Positions 18,992 to 30,769 of a stretch of DNA of 64,000 nucleotides are shown in pieces. The notes below the pieces were generated by a model. It saw nothing but the letters and a program-made list of their open reading frames with translations. It ran no database searches and was not told the DNA's origin. The translations under genes and the position numbers were made by a program. This stretch comes from Marinilactibacillus kalidii (GTDB lineage: Bacteria; Bacillota; Bacilli; Lactobacillales; Carnobacteriaceae_A). Each line of letters starts with the position of its first letter. Position 1 is the first letter of the stretch. The stretch is from NCBI RefSeq assembly GCF_017599325.1, contig NZ_JAGFVM010000025.1, forward strand, positions 1-64,000, given 5' to 3'.

Positions 18992-19942
18992 TTAGTCTTC
19001 TTCTGGCTTGATTGCAATAATCGCTACCCAATCGCCCATTTGATTCACTTGATGAATCTCAAATCCGTTCTCTTTCAAGCTTTCCAGTACTTCATCTTTC
19101 TTTTCAGAAATAATGCCTGAGGATAAAAATTGACCGCCGGGCTTCAGATTTTTAAATGCATCTGGAATGAGCATCAAAATGATTTCTGCTAAGATATTGG
19201 CTACAATAATATCTGCTTGGACATCGATTCCTTTAAGTAAATCATTCGGTCTTATTTGGATGTCTGCATCTAATTCATTCAAATTGACGTTATCTAAGGC
19301 AGATTTCACTGCGACATCATCTAAATCATATGCTTGAACAGTTTTCACGCCTAAAAGTGCACTAGCAATCGTAAGGACGCCTGAACCAGTACCCACATCA
19401 AGAATCTGTTCTCCACCTCTAATCATTGTCTCTAAAGCTTGCAGACATAATTGGGTTGTTGGATGCGTACCTGTTCCAAAAGCTAAACCTGGATCCAAGA
19501 AGATGATTTTCTCATCATCATGTTTTTTCGTATACTCTTCCCACTGCGGTACAATCGTCATGTATCTCGTAATCGAAACTGGGTGGTAGTACTTTTTCCA
19601 AGCATTAGCCCATTCTTCTTCGATCACGTCTTCCGTCTCAACCAAGAAATCTACTACATCTAGCTCATACTGTTTTAACGCTTCGATTCTATCGATCAAA
19701 GCTTGTTTCGTCTCTTCAGAAGCATCTTTTCCGTAGAAGTAACCTTTGATCAATACACCATCTGCCGGGAAATCTTTTTCATCCAAAGCCCAGAGTGTAT
19801 CGAAACCGTATTCCGGAAGCGATAGAAAGTCATTTCTATCAGAAACGGATACACCCGCTGATCCTAATTCTACTAAGATATTAGATACCGCTTCCGTTGC
19901 CTCTCTATTGATATGAACCTTATATTCTTTCCACTCCGCCAT
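18992..19942 (-). CDS. prmA: Ribosomal protein L11 methyltransferase
   Basis: SAM-dependent methyltransferase for ribosomal protein L11, 316 residues. The N-terminal L11-recognition domain is followed by a Rossmann domain with the conserved FLDPGLAFGTGTHPTTQLCL and SAM motif LDVGTGSGVLTIAS, then NDLLKG and the active-site NILAEII. It overlaps the DUF3013 gene by 23 bases, indicating translational coupling. Confidence 0.95.
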   Translation of the reverse strand: MAEWKEYKVHINREATEAVSNILVELGSAGVSVSDRNDFLSLPEYGFDTLWALDEKDFPADGVLIKGYFYGKDASEETKQALIDRIEALKQYELDVVDFLVETEDVIEEEWANAWKKYYHPVSITRYMTIVPQWEEYTKKHDDEKIIFLDPGLAFGTGTHPTTQLCLQALETMIRGGEQILDVGTGSGVLTIASALLGVKTVQAYDLDDVAVKSALDNVNLNELDADIQIRPNDLLKGIDVQADIIVANILAEIILMLIPDAFKNLKPGGQFLSSGIISEKKDEVLESLKENGFEIHQVNQMGDWVAIIAIKPEED

Positions 19943-20471
19943 TTACTTCATCCTTTTTAATTTGATCTAAAAATGATTTTTCTTCATCTAACATCATTTG
20001 TAATTTTTCTTCATTATACCGTTGGATTGATTTCATTGTTTGGATCGACCCTTCAAAATCATGCGTATTCCAAATCAACTTGAATTCACCAGTTACATCA
20101 TCGGTTGCAAAACTTTCCAAATCTGTGATACCTGTTTCCACAACGATATTTAGATACTTGATAAAAGCATCTACAAAGCCTTTTTCAATTCCTCTATGAC
20201 TATCCATAATAACCGCTTCTAAATAATTTTGTGGTTTAACATGTGAGTAGGCTGGATCATAAAAGCAAACAACATCTTCAAACTGGATCATACCTGGCAT
20301 ATTAGATTTTCCAGTAATATCTTGAACCTGCAATGAGTCATCTACTTCGACATTGAATGTGACGTAGACTTCAATCAATCTTTTCTTTGTATTTTTAACC
20401 ACTTTCCATTGGAAAACGGGATAAATCAATTTTAATTCATCATCTATATATGTTGCAAGATCCGATTTCAA
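19920..20471 (-). CDS. DUF3013 family protein
   Basis: A 183-residue soluble acidic protein of the DUF3013 family, typical of Lactobacillales and commonly found just upstream of prmA. Notable stretches are YPVFQWKVVKNTKKRLIEVYVTF cut in two by the beta-rich N-half, and a Glu/Lys-rich C-terminal helix. Function unknown; the overlap with prmA suggests a link to ribosome modification or simply operon history. Confidence 0.85.
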   Translation of the reverse strand: MKSDLATYIDDELKLIYPVFQWKVVKNTKKRLIEVYVTFNVEVDDSLQVQDITGKSNMPGMIQFEDVVCFYDPAYSHVKPQNYLEAVIMDSHRGIEKGFVDAFIKYLNIVVETGITDLESFATDDVTGEFKLIWNTHDFEGSIQTMKSIQRYNEEKLQMMLDEEKSFLDQIKKDEVNGGVERI

Positions 20472-20499
20472 ATCAAGCCCTCCTAAATTGTGCGTCAGT

Positions 20500-21126
20500 T
20501 CATTCTAACACAGTCTTCCATCCATTATCTACGGAAACCTTTCCAACCTTTCTTGAAACAAAAGGATTTCCAACCACCGTATATCTAAGCGGTGCATCCG
20601 TCCATTTTCCTTTATTCGGAATACCAATTCTTGGAGATGTCCCAATTTGATTGGGGATTTTTCTGCTAGTACTTTCGATAAATAAGGGTTCAGAAAAGAT
20701 GCTGTACCCGTCATCCGTTAATTCGATTCCCATTGCTTTTGTCAGCTTTCCCGGACCATTGGTTAATTCTCTGCCATGCTTCAAACGATTCTCTTGCATG
20801 ACTGTTATACCTTCATACGGCTCAATGGCTCTTATCAAAACAGCCTGTGGTACACCTTCAGGTTGTGTCACCACATTCAGCATTCGATGAGTATGCATAC
20901 TATAAATATAAATTGTTCCAGCTGATTCATACATAGATGATACCCTAGGTGTTTTTCTCCCATTAAAAGTATGAGCGGCTTCATCTTCGACACCTAAATA
21001 AGCTTCTGTTTCTACGATCCAACCGGATACTCTTCCTTTATCAGTCTCTTTTACGACTAAACAGCCTAATAGCTGCCTAGCTATTTCTTCTGTACTTACA
21101 TGATTGTAAAAGTCTTTATAATACAT
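20500..21126 (-). CDS. 3-methyladenine DNA glycosylase (AAG/MPG type)
   Basis: Base-excision repair glycosylase for alkylated purines, 208 residues. Family motifs: VETEAYLGVEDEAAHTFNGRKT (with the catalytic Glu), YIYSMHTHRMLNVVT, AVLIRAIEP and NGPGKLTKAMGI. Same fold and length as human AAG homologues in Firmicutes. First gene of the operon leading to prmA and deoC; its promoter must lie in the short gap next to the upstream terminator. Confidence 0.95.
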   Translation of the reverse strand: MYYKDFYNHVSTEEIARQLLGCLVVKETDKGRVSGWIVETEAYLGVEDEAAHTFNGRKTPRVSSMYESAGTIYIYSMHTHRMLNVVTQPEGVPQAVLIRAIEPYEGITVMQENRLKHGRELTNGPGKLTKAMGIELTDDGYSIFSEPLFIESTSRKIPNQIGTSPRIGIPNKGKWTDAPLRYTVVGNPFVSRKVGKVSVDNGWKTVLE

Positions 21127-21159
21127 TATTATCTCTCCTTACCGAAAAATATGCATAGA

Positions 21160-21187
21160 AAAAGCATGCTGTTAGACAACATGCTTT
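21160..21187 (-). terminator. Terminator of the CNNM/CorC-type gene
   Basis: AAAGCATG and CATGCTTT arms with T-run TTTTT on the minus strand, just after the CNNM stop. Confidence 0.85.
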
Positions 21188-21193
21188 GGAATT

Positions 21194-22471
21194 TTATTCT
21201 GAATCTGAATTCGTATTTCTATTATTAACTTGAATTTCAAGGACTCTACGATTCTTAACTTCAAGCACAGTAACATCCATGTTTTGATAAATAAACTGAT
21301 CACCTTCAAAAGGAACTCTATTTAATTCTTCAATCACAAATCCACTTACTGTGTTTGAGATAAATTCGTCTGAGTGTTCCAAGTGGAATAAATCAAATAA
21401 TTTATCTAATTTGGCTGTACCTTTGATTTTATAACTTTCGCCTTCGACGATTTCAAAAATCTCTTGTTCAATAACGTCAGATTCGTCCCAAATTTCTCCT
21501 ACGAGTTCTTCAAGAACATCTTCCATTGTTGCAATCCCTACAGTACCACCATGTTCATCCGTTACAATTGCCATATGCGTCTTTTTAAGCTGCATTGTTC
21601 TAAGCAAACGTGAAAGGTTCATAACAGGCGGAACAAATATGACTTCTTTGATGATCGTCAATATCGACGTTTCCTTACCTGTCCGTTCTTTGGCTTTTAA
21701 ATAGCGATTAAAGTCTTTTTCATGCAATATCCCTACGACATGATCGATCGTATCTTCATACATAATCAACCTTGAAAAATTGTGATTGCTAAACAATTCT
21801 TCAATTTTACTATCATCCTCATTCACGTCGCATCCAACAACGTCAACTCGGGGCATTAATATCGTAGAAACTTCAAGATCATCGAATTCAATAGCTGATC
21901 TTACCAGCTGATGTTCATGATCTTCGATACTCCCGCCAAGTTCGGCTTGATCTACCATAGATAACAACTCATCTTCACTGATCGTTTCCTGACCGTCAAA
22001 ATCAAATAACCGGTCTAAAAGCAATCTCCACTTTTCGAAAAACCAGATAGCTGGTCTAAATAAAGTCATCAATACTAACAATACTGGAGAAGCAAATTTG
22101 GCGATCGTTTCTGATTTCTCTTTGGCAATGGTTTTTGGTGTGATTTCTCCAAATATCAATACGATAACCGTGATGACGATGGTTGCAATTGTTGCACCAT
22201 ACGTTGGAAACCACCTTACAAAAAGCAATGTTGCAATTGCTGAAGTCGCAATATTCACAATGTTATTACCAATCAGAATCGTTGATAGAACTGAGTCAAA
22301 ACGCTCAGCCATGTGAAGTGTTCTTTTCGCCTGTTTATTTCCGTTCTCAGCCTCATTTTTTAATCTTATTCTGTTTGCTGACGTAAATGCCGTCTCAGAA
22401 GATGAAAAGAAAGCTGATAATACTATTAAAACTAACAAAAGCACTATACTGGTTAAATCTCGACTGTCCAT
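21194..22471 (-). CDS. CNNM/CorC-type (hemolysin-family) membrane protein
   Basis: A 425-residue protein with an N-terminal DUF21 transmembrane domain (SAFFSSSETAFTSANRIRL and about four helices up to residue 150), a CBS pair (about 205-330, starting MPRVDVVGCDV) and a C-terminal CorC_HlyC domain. Homologues take part in Mg2+ or Co2+ homeostasis; the label hemolysin is historical. Monocistronic: its terminator is downstream and a plus-strand transcription unit lies upstream. Confidence 0.92.
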   Translation of the reverse strand: MDSRDLTSIVLLLVLIVLSAFFSSSETAFTSANRIRLKNEAENGNKQAKRTLHMAERFDSVLSTILIGNNIVNIATSAIATLLFVRWFPTYGATIATIVITVIVLIFGEITPKTIAKEKSETIAKFASPVLLVLMTLFRPAIWFFEKWRLLLDRLFDFDGQETISEDELLSMVDQAELGGSIEDHEHQLVRSAIEFDDLEVSTILMPRVDVVGCDVNEDDSKIEELFSNHNFSRLIMYEDTIDHVVGILHEKDFNRYLKAKERTGKETSILTIIKEVIFVPPVMNLSRLLRTMQLKKTHMAIVTDEHGGTVGIATMEDVLEELVGEIWDESDVIEQEIFEIVEGESYKIKGTAKLDKLFDLFHLEHSDEFISNTVSGFVIEELNRVPFEGDQFIYQNMDVTVLEVKNRRVLEIQVNNRNTNSDSE

Positions 22472-22631
22472 TAAGCTGGACTTCCCCCTTTATTGTTCTT
22501 TAAAGAGTATTGTATCATATAATCATTCAAATAATATGAAATACAATACTTTTATGAATTATTTAACTTTTCTAATATAATATCCCTAAAAATAACGAGC
22601 ATTCGTCCTTTTTAGATTGCATATTTACACT

Positions 22632-22660
22632 TTGTCAAACGTCTGAATCTATTATATACT
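22632..22660 (+). promoter_or_regulatory. Orphan plus-strand promoter
   Basis: TTGTCA (22632-22637) and TATACT (22655-22660) with an exact 17-base spacer, pointing into a non-coding gap between two minus-strand genes. Confidence 0.6.
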
Positions 22661-22666
22661 AAACTT

Positions 22667-22861
22667 GTTTAATTTGAAAATGCTTGAATGAAAAAGAACC
22701 GAAAGACAATGCGCTCACGCGTTTTATTTTCAAAAGAAGTTCGAATTGAAATCTTTAGATTCCGTCAAGAAAACTAGATTAATCGCTAGTTTCAAATACA
22801 TTATTTAAGATTCAGCAAAGTAAAAAGGTGCTAACATTATCGTTAATGTTGGCACCTTTTT
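22667..22861 (+). ncRNA. Candidate small RNA (or 29-codon peptide gene)
   Basis: Runs from the orphan promoter to a strong terminator, about 195 nt. It includes a hairpin with perfect 7-bp arms AAACTAG/CTAGTTT (22771-22792). An ATG at 22688 opens 29 codons ending at 22777 with a basic peptide (MKKNRKTMRSRV...), but no Shine-Dalgarno sequence precedes it, so I favour an RNA. No known Rfam-type family recognised. Confidence 0.4.
22822..22861. terminator. Bidirectional terminator
   Basis: AAAAAGGTGC-AACATTA stem with loop TCGT and one G-T pair, T-run on both strands. It closes both lepA (minus) and the orphan plus-strand unit. Confidence 0.93.
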
Positions 22862-22875
22862 GTTGTTTCTATTGT

Positions 22876-24699
22876 TTATTCGTCATCTAAGTTCAATACT
22901 GCCATGAACGCTTCTTGAGGAATCTCAACGTTACCGACATTCTTCATACGTTTTTTACCAGCTTTTTGTTTCTTGAGCAGTTTTTGGCGTCTTGTTACAT
23001 CTCCACCGTAAAGCTTAGCCGTAACATCTTTACGATAAGCTTTTACAGTCGAACGCGCAACAATGTTTTGACCAATAGCCGCTTGGATCGGAATCTCAAA
23101 TTGTTGACGAGGGATCGTTTCTTTCAACTGTTCTACGACTGAACGTCCTCTAGCATAAGAGAAGTCTTTATGCACGATAAAGCTCAATGCATCGACAGTT
23201 TCTCCGTGAATCATAATATCCATCTTCACTAGGTTACTTTCTCTATAACCTGCTTCAGAATAATCAAGTGAGGCATATCCTTTTGTACTTGATTTCAATC
23301 GGTCAAAGAAATCATAAACGATTTCAGAAAGTGGGATATAATAAGATACATTTACCCGAATATCATCAAGGTATTCCATCGTTAGAAATTCTCCACGTTT
23401 ACGTTGAGCAATTTCCATAACAGCGCCAACATAGTCATTTGGAACCGTAATGACAGCTTTAACGTAAGGTTCTTCCACAGACTCGATTTCTTGAGGTGTT
23501 GGCATATCCGCTGGATTGGATACGGTTATTTTTGAGCCATCTGTTTTATTGATATGGTAAATAACCGATGGTGCCGTTGTGATCAAATCAAGATTGAATT
23601 CACGCTCAAGTCTTTCTTGAATAACGTCCATGTGTAGCATCCCTAAAAATCCACAACGGAATCCAAAGCCTAATGCTTGAGAAGTCTCTGCTTCATATTG
23701 TAGAGCTGCATCGTTTAACTGTAATCTTTCTAATGCTTCTCTTAAATCTTCATATCTAGCTGAGTCAGTCGGATACATCCCACAGAATACCATAGGATTC
23801 ATATGACGGTACCCAGGCAATGCTTTTGTAGTTGGGTTACTCGCTAAGGTCACAGTGTCCCCTACGCGCGTATCACGGACGGTTTTGATATTAGCTGTAA
23901 CATAACCTACATCCCCGACCATCAAATAATCTCTAGAAAGTGGCTTAGGAGAGAAAATACCAAGATCTGTTACTTCAAACGTTTTACCATTACTCAAAAT
24001 TTGAATGGTATCACCTTTACTGAGCACACCGTCCATTACACGGATATTCAATACAACACCACGATATGGATCATAGGCTGAATCAAAAATCAGCGCTTGA
24101 AGCGGGTTATCAATATCGCCTTCAGGAGCAGGTACCTTTTGAACGATTTGTTCTAAGATATCTTCAATACCGATACCAGATTTTGCGCTTGCTAGTACAG
24201 CTTCGCTTGCATCTAGACCAATAATATCTTCAATCTCAGTTCTTACACGTTCTGGATCAGCTGCCGGTAAATCGATTTTATTGATGACCGGTAGAATCTC
24301 CAATTCGTTTTCGAGTGCTAAATAAACATTTGCCAATGTTTGTGCTTCTACGCCTTGAGCAGAATCGACAACTAAAATTGCCCCTTCACAAGCTGCTAGA
24401 CTTCTCGACACCTCATAGGTAAAGTCGACGTGTCCTGGTGTATCAATTAAGTGCAAGATGTATGTTTCGCCATCTTTAGCGGTATATTGTAATTCAACTG
24501 TATTTAGTTTAATAGTGATTCCACGTTCTCTTTCAAGATCCATAGAATCCAATAACTGATCTTGCATTTCGCGATCAGCTACAGTATGTGTCTGTTGTAA
24601 AATACGGTCAGCCAAAGTTGACTTCCCATGGTCAATATGGGCAATGATTGAAAAATTTCTAATTTGTTGTTGTCTCTTTCGAGCTTGATTTTTATCCAT
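22876..24699 (-). CDS. lepA: Elongation factor 4 (LepA)
   Basis: Translational GTPase of 607 residues that acts on stalled or back-translocating ribosomes. G1 [14 protein letters not shown]3 DTPGHVDF and G4 NKIDLP are present, followed by EF-G-like domains and the LepA-specific C-terminal domain ([22 protein letters not shown]). Own promoter and terminator. Confidence 0.98.
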   Translation of the reverse strand: MDKNQARKRQQQIRNFSIIAHIDHGKSTLADRILQQTHTVADREMQDQLLDSMDLERERGITIKLNTVELQYTAKDGETYILHLIDTPGHVDFTYEVSRSLAACEGAILVVDSAQGVEAQTLANVYLALENELEILPVINKIDLPAADPERVRTEIEDIIGLDASEAVLASAKSGIGIEDILEQIVQKVPAPEGDIDNPLQALIFDSAYDPYRGVVLNIRVMDGVLSKGDTIQILSNGKTFEVTDLGIFSPKPLSRDYLMVGDVGYVTANIKTVRDTRVGDTVTLASNPTTKALPGYRHMNPMVFCGMYPTDSARYEDLREALERLQLNDAALQYEAETSQALGFGFRCGFLGMLHMDVIQERLEREFNLDLITTAPSVIYHINKTDGSKITVSNPADMPTPQEIESVEEPYVKAVITVPNDYVGAVMEIAQRKRGEFLTMEYLDDIRVNVSYYIPLSEIVYDFFDRLKSSTKGYASLDYSEAGYRESNLVKMDIMIHGETVDALSFIVHKDFSYARGRSVVEQLKETIPRQQFEIPIQAAIGQNIVARSTVKAYRKDVTAKLYGGDVTRRQKLLKKQKAGKKRMKNVGNVEIPQEAFMAVLNLDDE

Positions 24700-24742
24700 T
24701 ATATAAAATCCTCATTCCTTCGTCTTCACAAACGTTCTCTTC

Positions 24743-24771
24743 ATTATACCAACGATGAGAATAGAGTACAA
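24743..24771 (-). promoter_or_regulatory. lepA promoter
   Basis: TTGTAC (24771-24766), 17-base spacer, TATAAT (24748-24743) on the minus strand. Confidence 0.65.
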
Positions 24772-24783
24772 TCAAATTCAAAA

Positions 24784-24816
24784 CTATATACAAAGAGACG
24801 GCCTCTCAGCCGCCTC
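24784..24816 (-). terminator. Probable terminator of dnaJ
   Basis: GAGGCGGC and GCCGTCTC arms around a 6-base loop, then a weak T-tract (TTTGTAT). Confidence 0.6.
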
Positions 24817-24824
24817 CTTATCGA

Positions 24825-25991
24825 TTATTTGTGTTTGTCTTTAAACACGTCTTTCACTTTCGAAAAAAATGTACCTTCATCTTGTTCTATAATTTCATCA
24901 TAGTTGCTGACTTCAGCAAATTTTCTTAATTGTTCTGCTTGTTGTTGGTTGATTTCTTTTGGAATCTGTACGCTAACGGTAATGTGTTGATCTCCATTAC
25001 CAGTCCCACGTAATTTCGGTGCGCCTTTTCCTCTTAATCGGAAAGTTGTACCGGGTTGTGTTCCAGAAGGGATTTTGAATTTCACTTTTCCGTGCACAGT
25101 TGGCACTTGCAATTCATCCCCAAGCGTCGCTTGAACCATGTTGATTGGTAATTCATAATAAATTTCTGAACCGCGACGATCAAACTCTTTCGAACCGGCT
25201 ACTCTGAATACAACGTAAAGATCTCCGTAAGGCCCGCCATTTTTACCAGCGTCTCCTTGGCTTTGTAGACGCATTTGGTTACCGTCTTCTACTCCAGCAG
25301 GTACAGTCACTTTGACAGAGTGTTGTTCTTTTGTATGACCAGAGCCATGACAAACATCACATTTCTCTTTGATTTCTTGACCTGTACCCTGACATGTTGG
25401 GCATGTTTGTTGTGTCATTACGCGACCAAAGGGCGTGTTGCGTTCCACGTTAATGGCACCTGCGCCACCACACTGAGAACAAGTTGAAGGACTCGTGCCT
25501 GGTTTCGCACCATCTCCACCACAGTTCTTACATTCTTCTTCTCGCTTGTAACGAACCGTTGTTTCTTTACCAAAAATGGCCTCTTCAAATTTCAAATCTA
25601 ATACATACTGTAAATCGTCACCTTGCATTGGTGCGTTAGGATTGCGTGAACGACGTCCGCCGCCACCGAAGAATTGGTCGAAGATGTCTTCGAATCCTCC
25701 ACCACCAAATCCGCCAGCGCCACCGAAACCGCCGCCGCCAAATCCACCACCAGCACCAAAGTTAGGATCCGTTGATGCGTGACCATATTGGTCATAAGCT
25801 GCACGTTTTTGATCGTCACTCAAGACTTCATAGGCTTCTGTGATTTTTTTGAACGTTTCATCAGCATTTGCTTCTTTACTGATATCTGGATGATGCTTTT
25901 TTGAAAGTTTTCTATAGGCTTTCTTTATTTCGTCTTTAGAGGCATCTTTTGAAACCCCTAAAAGATCATAAAAATCTTCTTTTCCTGCCAT
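24825..25991 (-). CDS. dnaJ: Chaperone DnaJ
   Basis: Hsp40 co-chaperone of DnaK, 388 residues. J-domain with the HPD triad (KKHHPDISK), a Gly/Phe-rich segment about 75-110, four CxxCxGxG zinc-binding repeats (from CKNCGGDG to CDVCHGSG), and the C-terminal substrate-binding barrels. GGAGG precedes the ATG. Unlike hrcA-grpE-dnaK it is separated from dnaK by a strong terminator and has a plausible promoter of its own. Confidence 0.98.
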   Translation of the reverse strand: MAGKEDFYDLLGVSKDASKDEIKKAYRKLSKKHHPDISKEANADETFKKITEAYEVLSDDQKRAAYDQYGHASTDPNFGAGGGFGGGGFGGAGGFGGGGFEDIFDQFFGGGGRRSRNPNAPMQGDDLQYVLDLKFEEAIFGKETTVRYKREEECKNCGGDGAKPGTSPSTCSQCGGAGAINVERNTPFGRVMTQQTCPTCQGTGQEIKEKCDVCHGSGHTKEQHSVKVTVPAGVEDGNQMRLQSQGDAGKNGGPYGDLYVVFRVAGSKEFDRRGSEIYYELPINMVQATLGDELQVPTVHGKVKFKIPSGTQPGTTFRLRGKGAPKLRGTGNGDQHITVSVQIPKEINQQQAEQLRKFAEVSNYDEIIEQDEGTFFSKVKDVFKDKHK

Positions 25992-26040
25992 GTTGATCCT
26001 CCATACTCTAAAGAGTTACTAGATGTCGTTCTTCTATATG

Positions 26041-26069
26041 ACTATACTACAATCCGAATAAAAAGCCAA
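26041..26069 (-). promoter_or_regulatory. Candidate dnaJ promoter
   Basis: TTGGCT (26069-26064), 17-base spacer, TATAGT (26046-26041). The -35 lies inside the downstream arm of the dnaK terminator. Confidence 0.45.
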
Positions 26070-26091
26070 AAGCACTAAGCTTTGGCTTTTT
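26059..26091 (-). terminator. Terminator between dnaK and dnaJ
   Basis: AAAAAGCCAAAG and CTTTTGGCTTTTT arms on the minus strand with a five-T tail. Confidence 0.85.
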
Positions 26092-26166
26092 ATCGTATCA
26101 GACTATTCTCATTTTAACAGATGACTGATCGTCTTATAGCTAGACTAGCCATTTTGAAAAGTCTTC

Positions 26167-28047
<1,881 letters not shown>

Positions 28048-28066
28048 TTAACATTGAACGCTATGA

Positions 28067-28627
28067 TTAAAGTGTTACAGAAACTTTTGCTGCACGAAGT
28101 ACACGATCATTTAGTTTATAACCTTTTTCAAATACTTGTGCAACGATATTACTAGCTTGACCGTCTTCAGCTGGCACCTGTGTGTAAGCTTCATGAATAT
28201 TCGGATCAAAAGGTTGTCCTTCTGCTTCGATTACTTCGATGCCTTCAGATTTAAGTGCATGATTGATACTTTCTACAACCATTTCAATCCCTTTTTTAAG
28301 GTTCTTACCTGCTTCATCTTCAACATGAATCGTTAAAGCTCGCTCCATGTTGTCTAAAGCTGGCAATAGCTGTTTAGCCAAATCTTGAGAACGATAGCGT
28401 GTGGCTTGTTCTCTTTCTCTTTGATTACGCTTTTGAATATTTGCTAATTCTGCTTGAAGTCTGATATAGCGATCTTGCGCTTCTTCAAGGGCTTGTTTTG
28501 TCTCTTCTAATTCTACTTGAAGAGGATCCTTATCAGAAACTTCGTTTTCATTTACCTCTGTGTCCACAACTTGATCAGTTATTTCTTCATCTGGCTGAAT
28601 GTTTTTTTCTTCGTTGTTCGTTTCCAT
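28067..28627 (-). CDS. grpE: Nucleotide exchange factor GrpE
   Basis: DnaK exchange factor, 186 residues. Acidic disordered N-terminus (to about 35), a long coiled-coil dimer helix, then the beta-domain with the GrpE signature (VVESINHALKSEGIEVIEAEGQ). It lies between hrcA and dnaK. Confidence 0.97.
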   Translation of the reverse strand: METNNEEKNIQPDEEITDQVVDTEVNENEVSDKDPLQVELEETKQALEEAQDRYIRLQAELANIQKRNQREREQATRYRSQDLAKQLLPALDNMERALTIHVEDEAGKNLKKGIEMVVESINHALKSEGIEVIEAEGQPFDPNIHEAYTQVPAEDGQASNIVAQVFEKGYKLNDRVLRAAKVSVTL

Positions 28628-28650
28628 CTTAGTCCCTCACTTTTACATCT

Positions 28651-29679
28651 TTATTCTAAATAAAATCTTAATAGGTTTGCAGATAGCTGTTTTCTAAATG
28701 CTTCAAGAACACCAAAAGTCTGATCATACGGCATACTTGTCGGTCCTAGCACGGCAATAATACCATCGCCATGACCATCCACCTTATAAGTAGCTGTCAC
28801 TAAACTGAATTCGTCAAACAACTCATGATTGAGTTCACTGCCGATCTTCACTTCAAAGTCTTGTGTGACTTTGCTTAACATGCTGTTTAGATCAACATCA
28901 TTATCTAGCAATTCGTATAAAGATTTCAACTTTTTGCGATCCATATTTTCTGTGAAATCAAGTAGATTCATCTTTCCTGATACGTGCAAGCGCTCTTCTT
29001 GTGATTGTCCGAAAACATTTTGAATCGTTAAGAGCATATCACTAGCAGAAGCAGCATATTGGTTGATCAGAAGCGGAATATCGTTTTGAAGTTTTTGATA
29101 GACCTCATATAAAGATCGTCCTACTAGATGTTCATTAAAAATATTGGTAACTTTTTCAATATCCGATTCATTTACATGTTTCGGTATTTGAAAAACGGTA
29201 TTTTCGATAGCACCTGTATCTGTCTGTATAATCGCCATCACTTGCTGATTGTTCAACAACACAAGTCTGAAGCCAGTCAGTTTACTTGTTCTTCCCTGAG
29301 GGCCAAGTACAAATGCTGTATAGCTTGTTAACTGCGACAATAATTGAGCGGACTGATGAAATAAATCATCCATTTGACGAACGTGACTGTCAAATGCGTT
29401 ATTGATCATAATGATTTGATCCCTTTCGACTTTTTTAGGTCGAATAAGATGATCGACATAAAATCGATAACCTTTTAAAGAAGGTATCCTACCTGAAGAA
29501 GAATGCGTCTTTTCAATAAAGCCCACTTTTTCCAGATAACTCATTTCATTTCTGATCGTTGCAGAGCTAGCATCAATATTTGTTTCATTGACTAATCTTT
29601 TAGATCCTACAGGCAGACTAGTCGTCGTATAAATCCTGATAATTGTTTCTAAAATCGTCAACTGTCTCTTGGTCAACAT
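28651..29679 (-). CDS. hrcA: Heat-inducible repressor HrcA
   Basis: Represses class I heat-shock genes by binding CIRCE, with GroE-dependent activity. N-terminal winged helix (MLTKRQLTILETIIRIYTTT, then SSATIRNEMSYLEKVGFIEK) and a GAF-like C-terminal domain. The frame is open to 29724; the ATG at 29679 has AGGGAG nine bases upstream and gives the usual N-terminus. A CIRCE element lies 58 bases upstream, so the operon is autoregulated. Confidence 0.96.
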   Translation of the reverse strand: MLTKRQLTILETIIRIYTTTSLPVGSKRLVNETNIDASSATIRNEMSYLEKVGFIEKTHSSSGRIPSLKGYRFYVDHLIRPKKVERDQIIMINNAFDSHVRQMDDLFHQSAQLLSQLTSYTAFVLGPQGRTSKLTGFRLVLLNNQQVMAIIQTDTGAIENTVFQIPKHVNESDIEKVTNIFNEHLVGRSLYEVYQKLQNDIPLLINQYAASASDMLLTIQNVFGQSQEERLHVSGKMNLLDFTENMDRKKLKSLYELLDNDVDLNSMLSKVTQDFEVKIGSELNHELFDEFSLVTATYKVDGHGDGIIAVLGPTSMPYDQTFGVLEAFRKQLSANLLRFYLE

Positions 29680-29736
29680 GTGCATCATCTCCCTAAGCAC
29701 GTTAGAGACATTCATTTTTATCATTTTTTCGTTAAA

Positions 29737-29763
29737 TTAGCACTCGACTTAACCGAGTGCTAA
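29737..29763. promoter_or_regulatory. CIRCE operator
   Basis: Exact TTAGCACTC-N9-GAGTGCTAA match, between the hrcA promoter and start codon. Confidence 0.97.
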
Positions 29764-29772
29764 CACAACTAT

Positions 29773-29801
29773 AATTTAACAAATGATCCTAAACTTGTCA
29801 A
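29773..29801 (-). promoter_or_regulatory. hrcA operon promoter
   Basis: TTGACA (29801-29796), 17-base spacer, TAAATT (29778-29773), just upstream of CIRCE. Confidence 0.75.
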
Positions 29802-29804
29802 CTA

Positions 29805-30761
29805 TTAAATTTGATTTATTTTGACCTTTGATAAAATCGCTCTTGAATCTTCCTCATCTTTGACCAATTGTGCGATCAAAGCCTCTTTAGAATCATAATT
29901 TTCTTCATCTCTTAAATACTTAACCCACTTGATTCGCACGTTTTCACCGTAGATCTCTTGGCTAAAATCGAATAGATTAACTTCAACGGATATATCTTTT
30001 CTATAGCCAAAGGTCGGATTATAGCCAATAGATGCCATGCCGTCAAACCATTCTTCGTTTACACACATTTTAACCGCATAGACACCAATACGTGGCATAT
30101 ACACATCAGGATCTGAAAGTACGTTTGCTGTAGGATAACCGAGTGTTCTTCCTCTAGCTTCACCGTGAATAACAAATCCGGTTGTTTCGTAGATGTAACC
30201 TAACAACTCATTCGCTTCGTCGATCTGACCCTGTTCAATGTTTTGACGAATTCTTGTTGAACTGATTTTCTCATTTGAAGCAAGTTGTTCTTGTATTTTA
30301 TGAATCTCAAATCTTCCTTTAGCATATTGATCGAGAGTATTCATATTGGCTTGATTTGATTTACCATAAGTATAATCAAATCCAGCAACTACTGCTTTCG
30401 CATGCCAATCGACAATATATTGATCTACAAAAGATTGAGGATCGAGCGTACCGAAACTCGACGTAAAATCTACTTCATATAAAATATCGATTCCCGTTTG
30501 CTCTAACAATGCTTCTTTTCTTTTCAGTGGTGTCAAATAGTAATGGTAATCAGGATCAAATTTTCTATAAACAAATGCTGGATGTCTGTTAAATGTCATC
30601 AAAGCTGCTTTTAATCCTTTTTCCTTAGCTAATTTCACACCTGCTTCTATAACGGTCTTATGTCCTCTGTGAACGCCATCGAAAAATCCTAGTATCAACA
30701 CGATATCTTCTGGATAGATTTCAGATGGGTCATAAGGATGATGTATTTTAATAATTTCCAT
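29805..30761 (-). CDS. ribF: Bifunctional riboflavin kinase/FAD synthetase
   Basis: Converts riboflavin to FMN and FAD, 318 residues. N-terminal FAD synthetase domain with LGFFDGVHRGH and the ISSTRIRQNIEQG motif; C-terminal flavokinase domain with GRTLGYPTANV. Nine bases after truB, so cotranscribed. No FMN riboswitch is seen nearby. Confidence 0.97.
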   Translation of the reverse strand: MEIIKIHHPYDPSEIYPEDIVLILGFFDGVHRGHKTVIEAGVKLAKEKGLKAALMTFNRHPAFVYRKFDPDYHYYLTPLKRKEALLEQTGIDILYEVDFTSSFGTLDPQSFVDQYIVDWHAKAVVAGFDYTYGKSNQANMNTLDQYAKGRFEIHKIQEQLASNEKISSTRIRQNIEQGQIDEANELLGYIYETTGFVIHGEARGRTLGYPTANVLSDPDVYMPRIGVYAVKMCVNEEWFDGMASIGYNPTFGYRKDISVEVNLFDFSQEIYGENVRIKWVKYLRDEENYDSKEALIAQLVKDEEDSRAILSKVKINQI

Positions 30762-30769
30762 ATTGGCAC

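Noticed and set aside
25576-25782. Proline-rich plus-strand ORF
   Set aside because: It is the antisense of the DnaJ Gly/Phe-rich region; the composition is a by-product of GGN codons.
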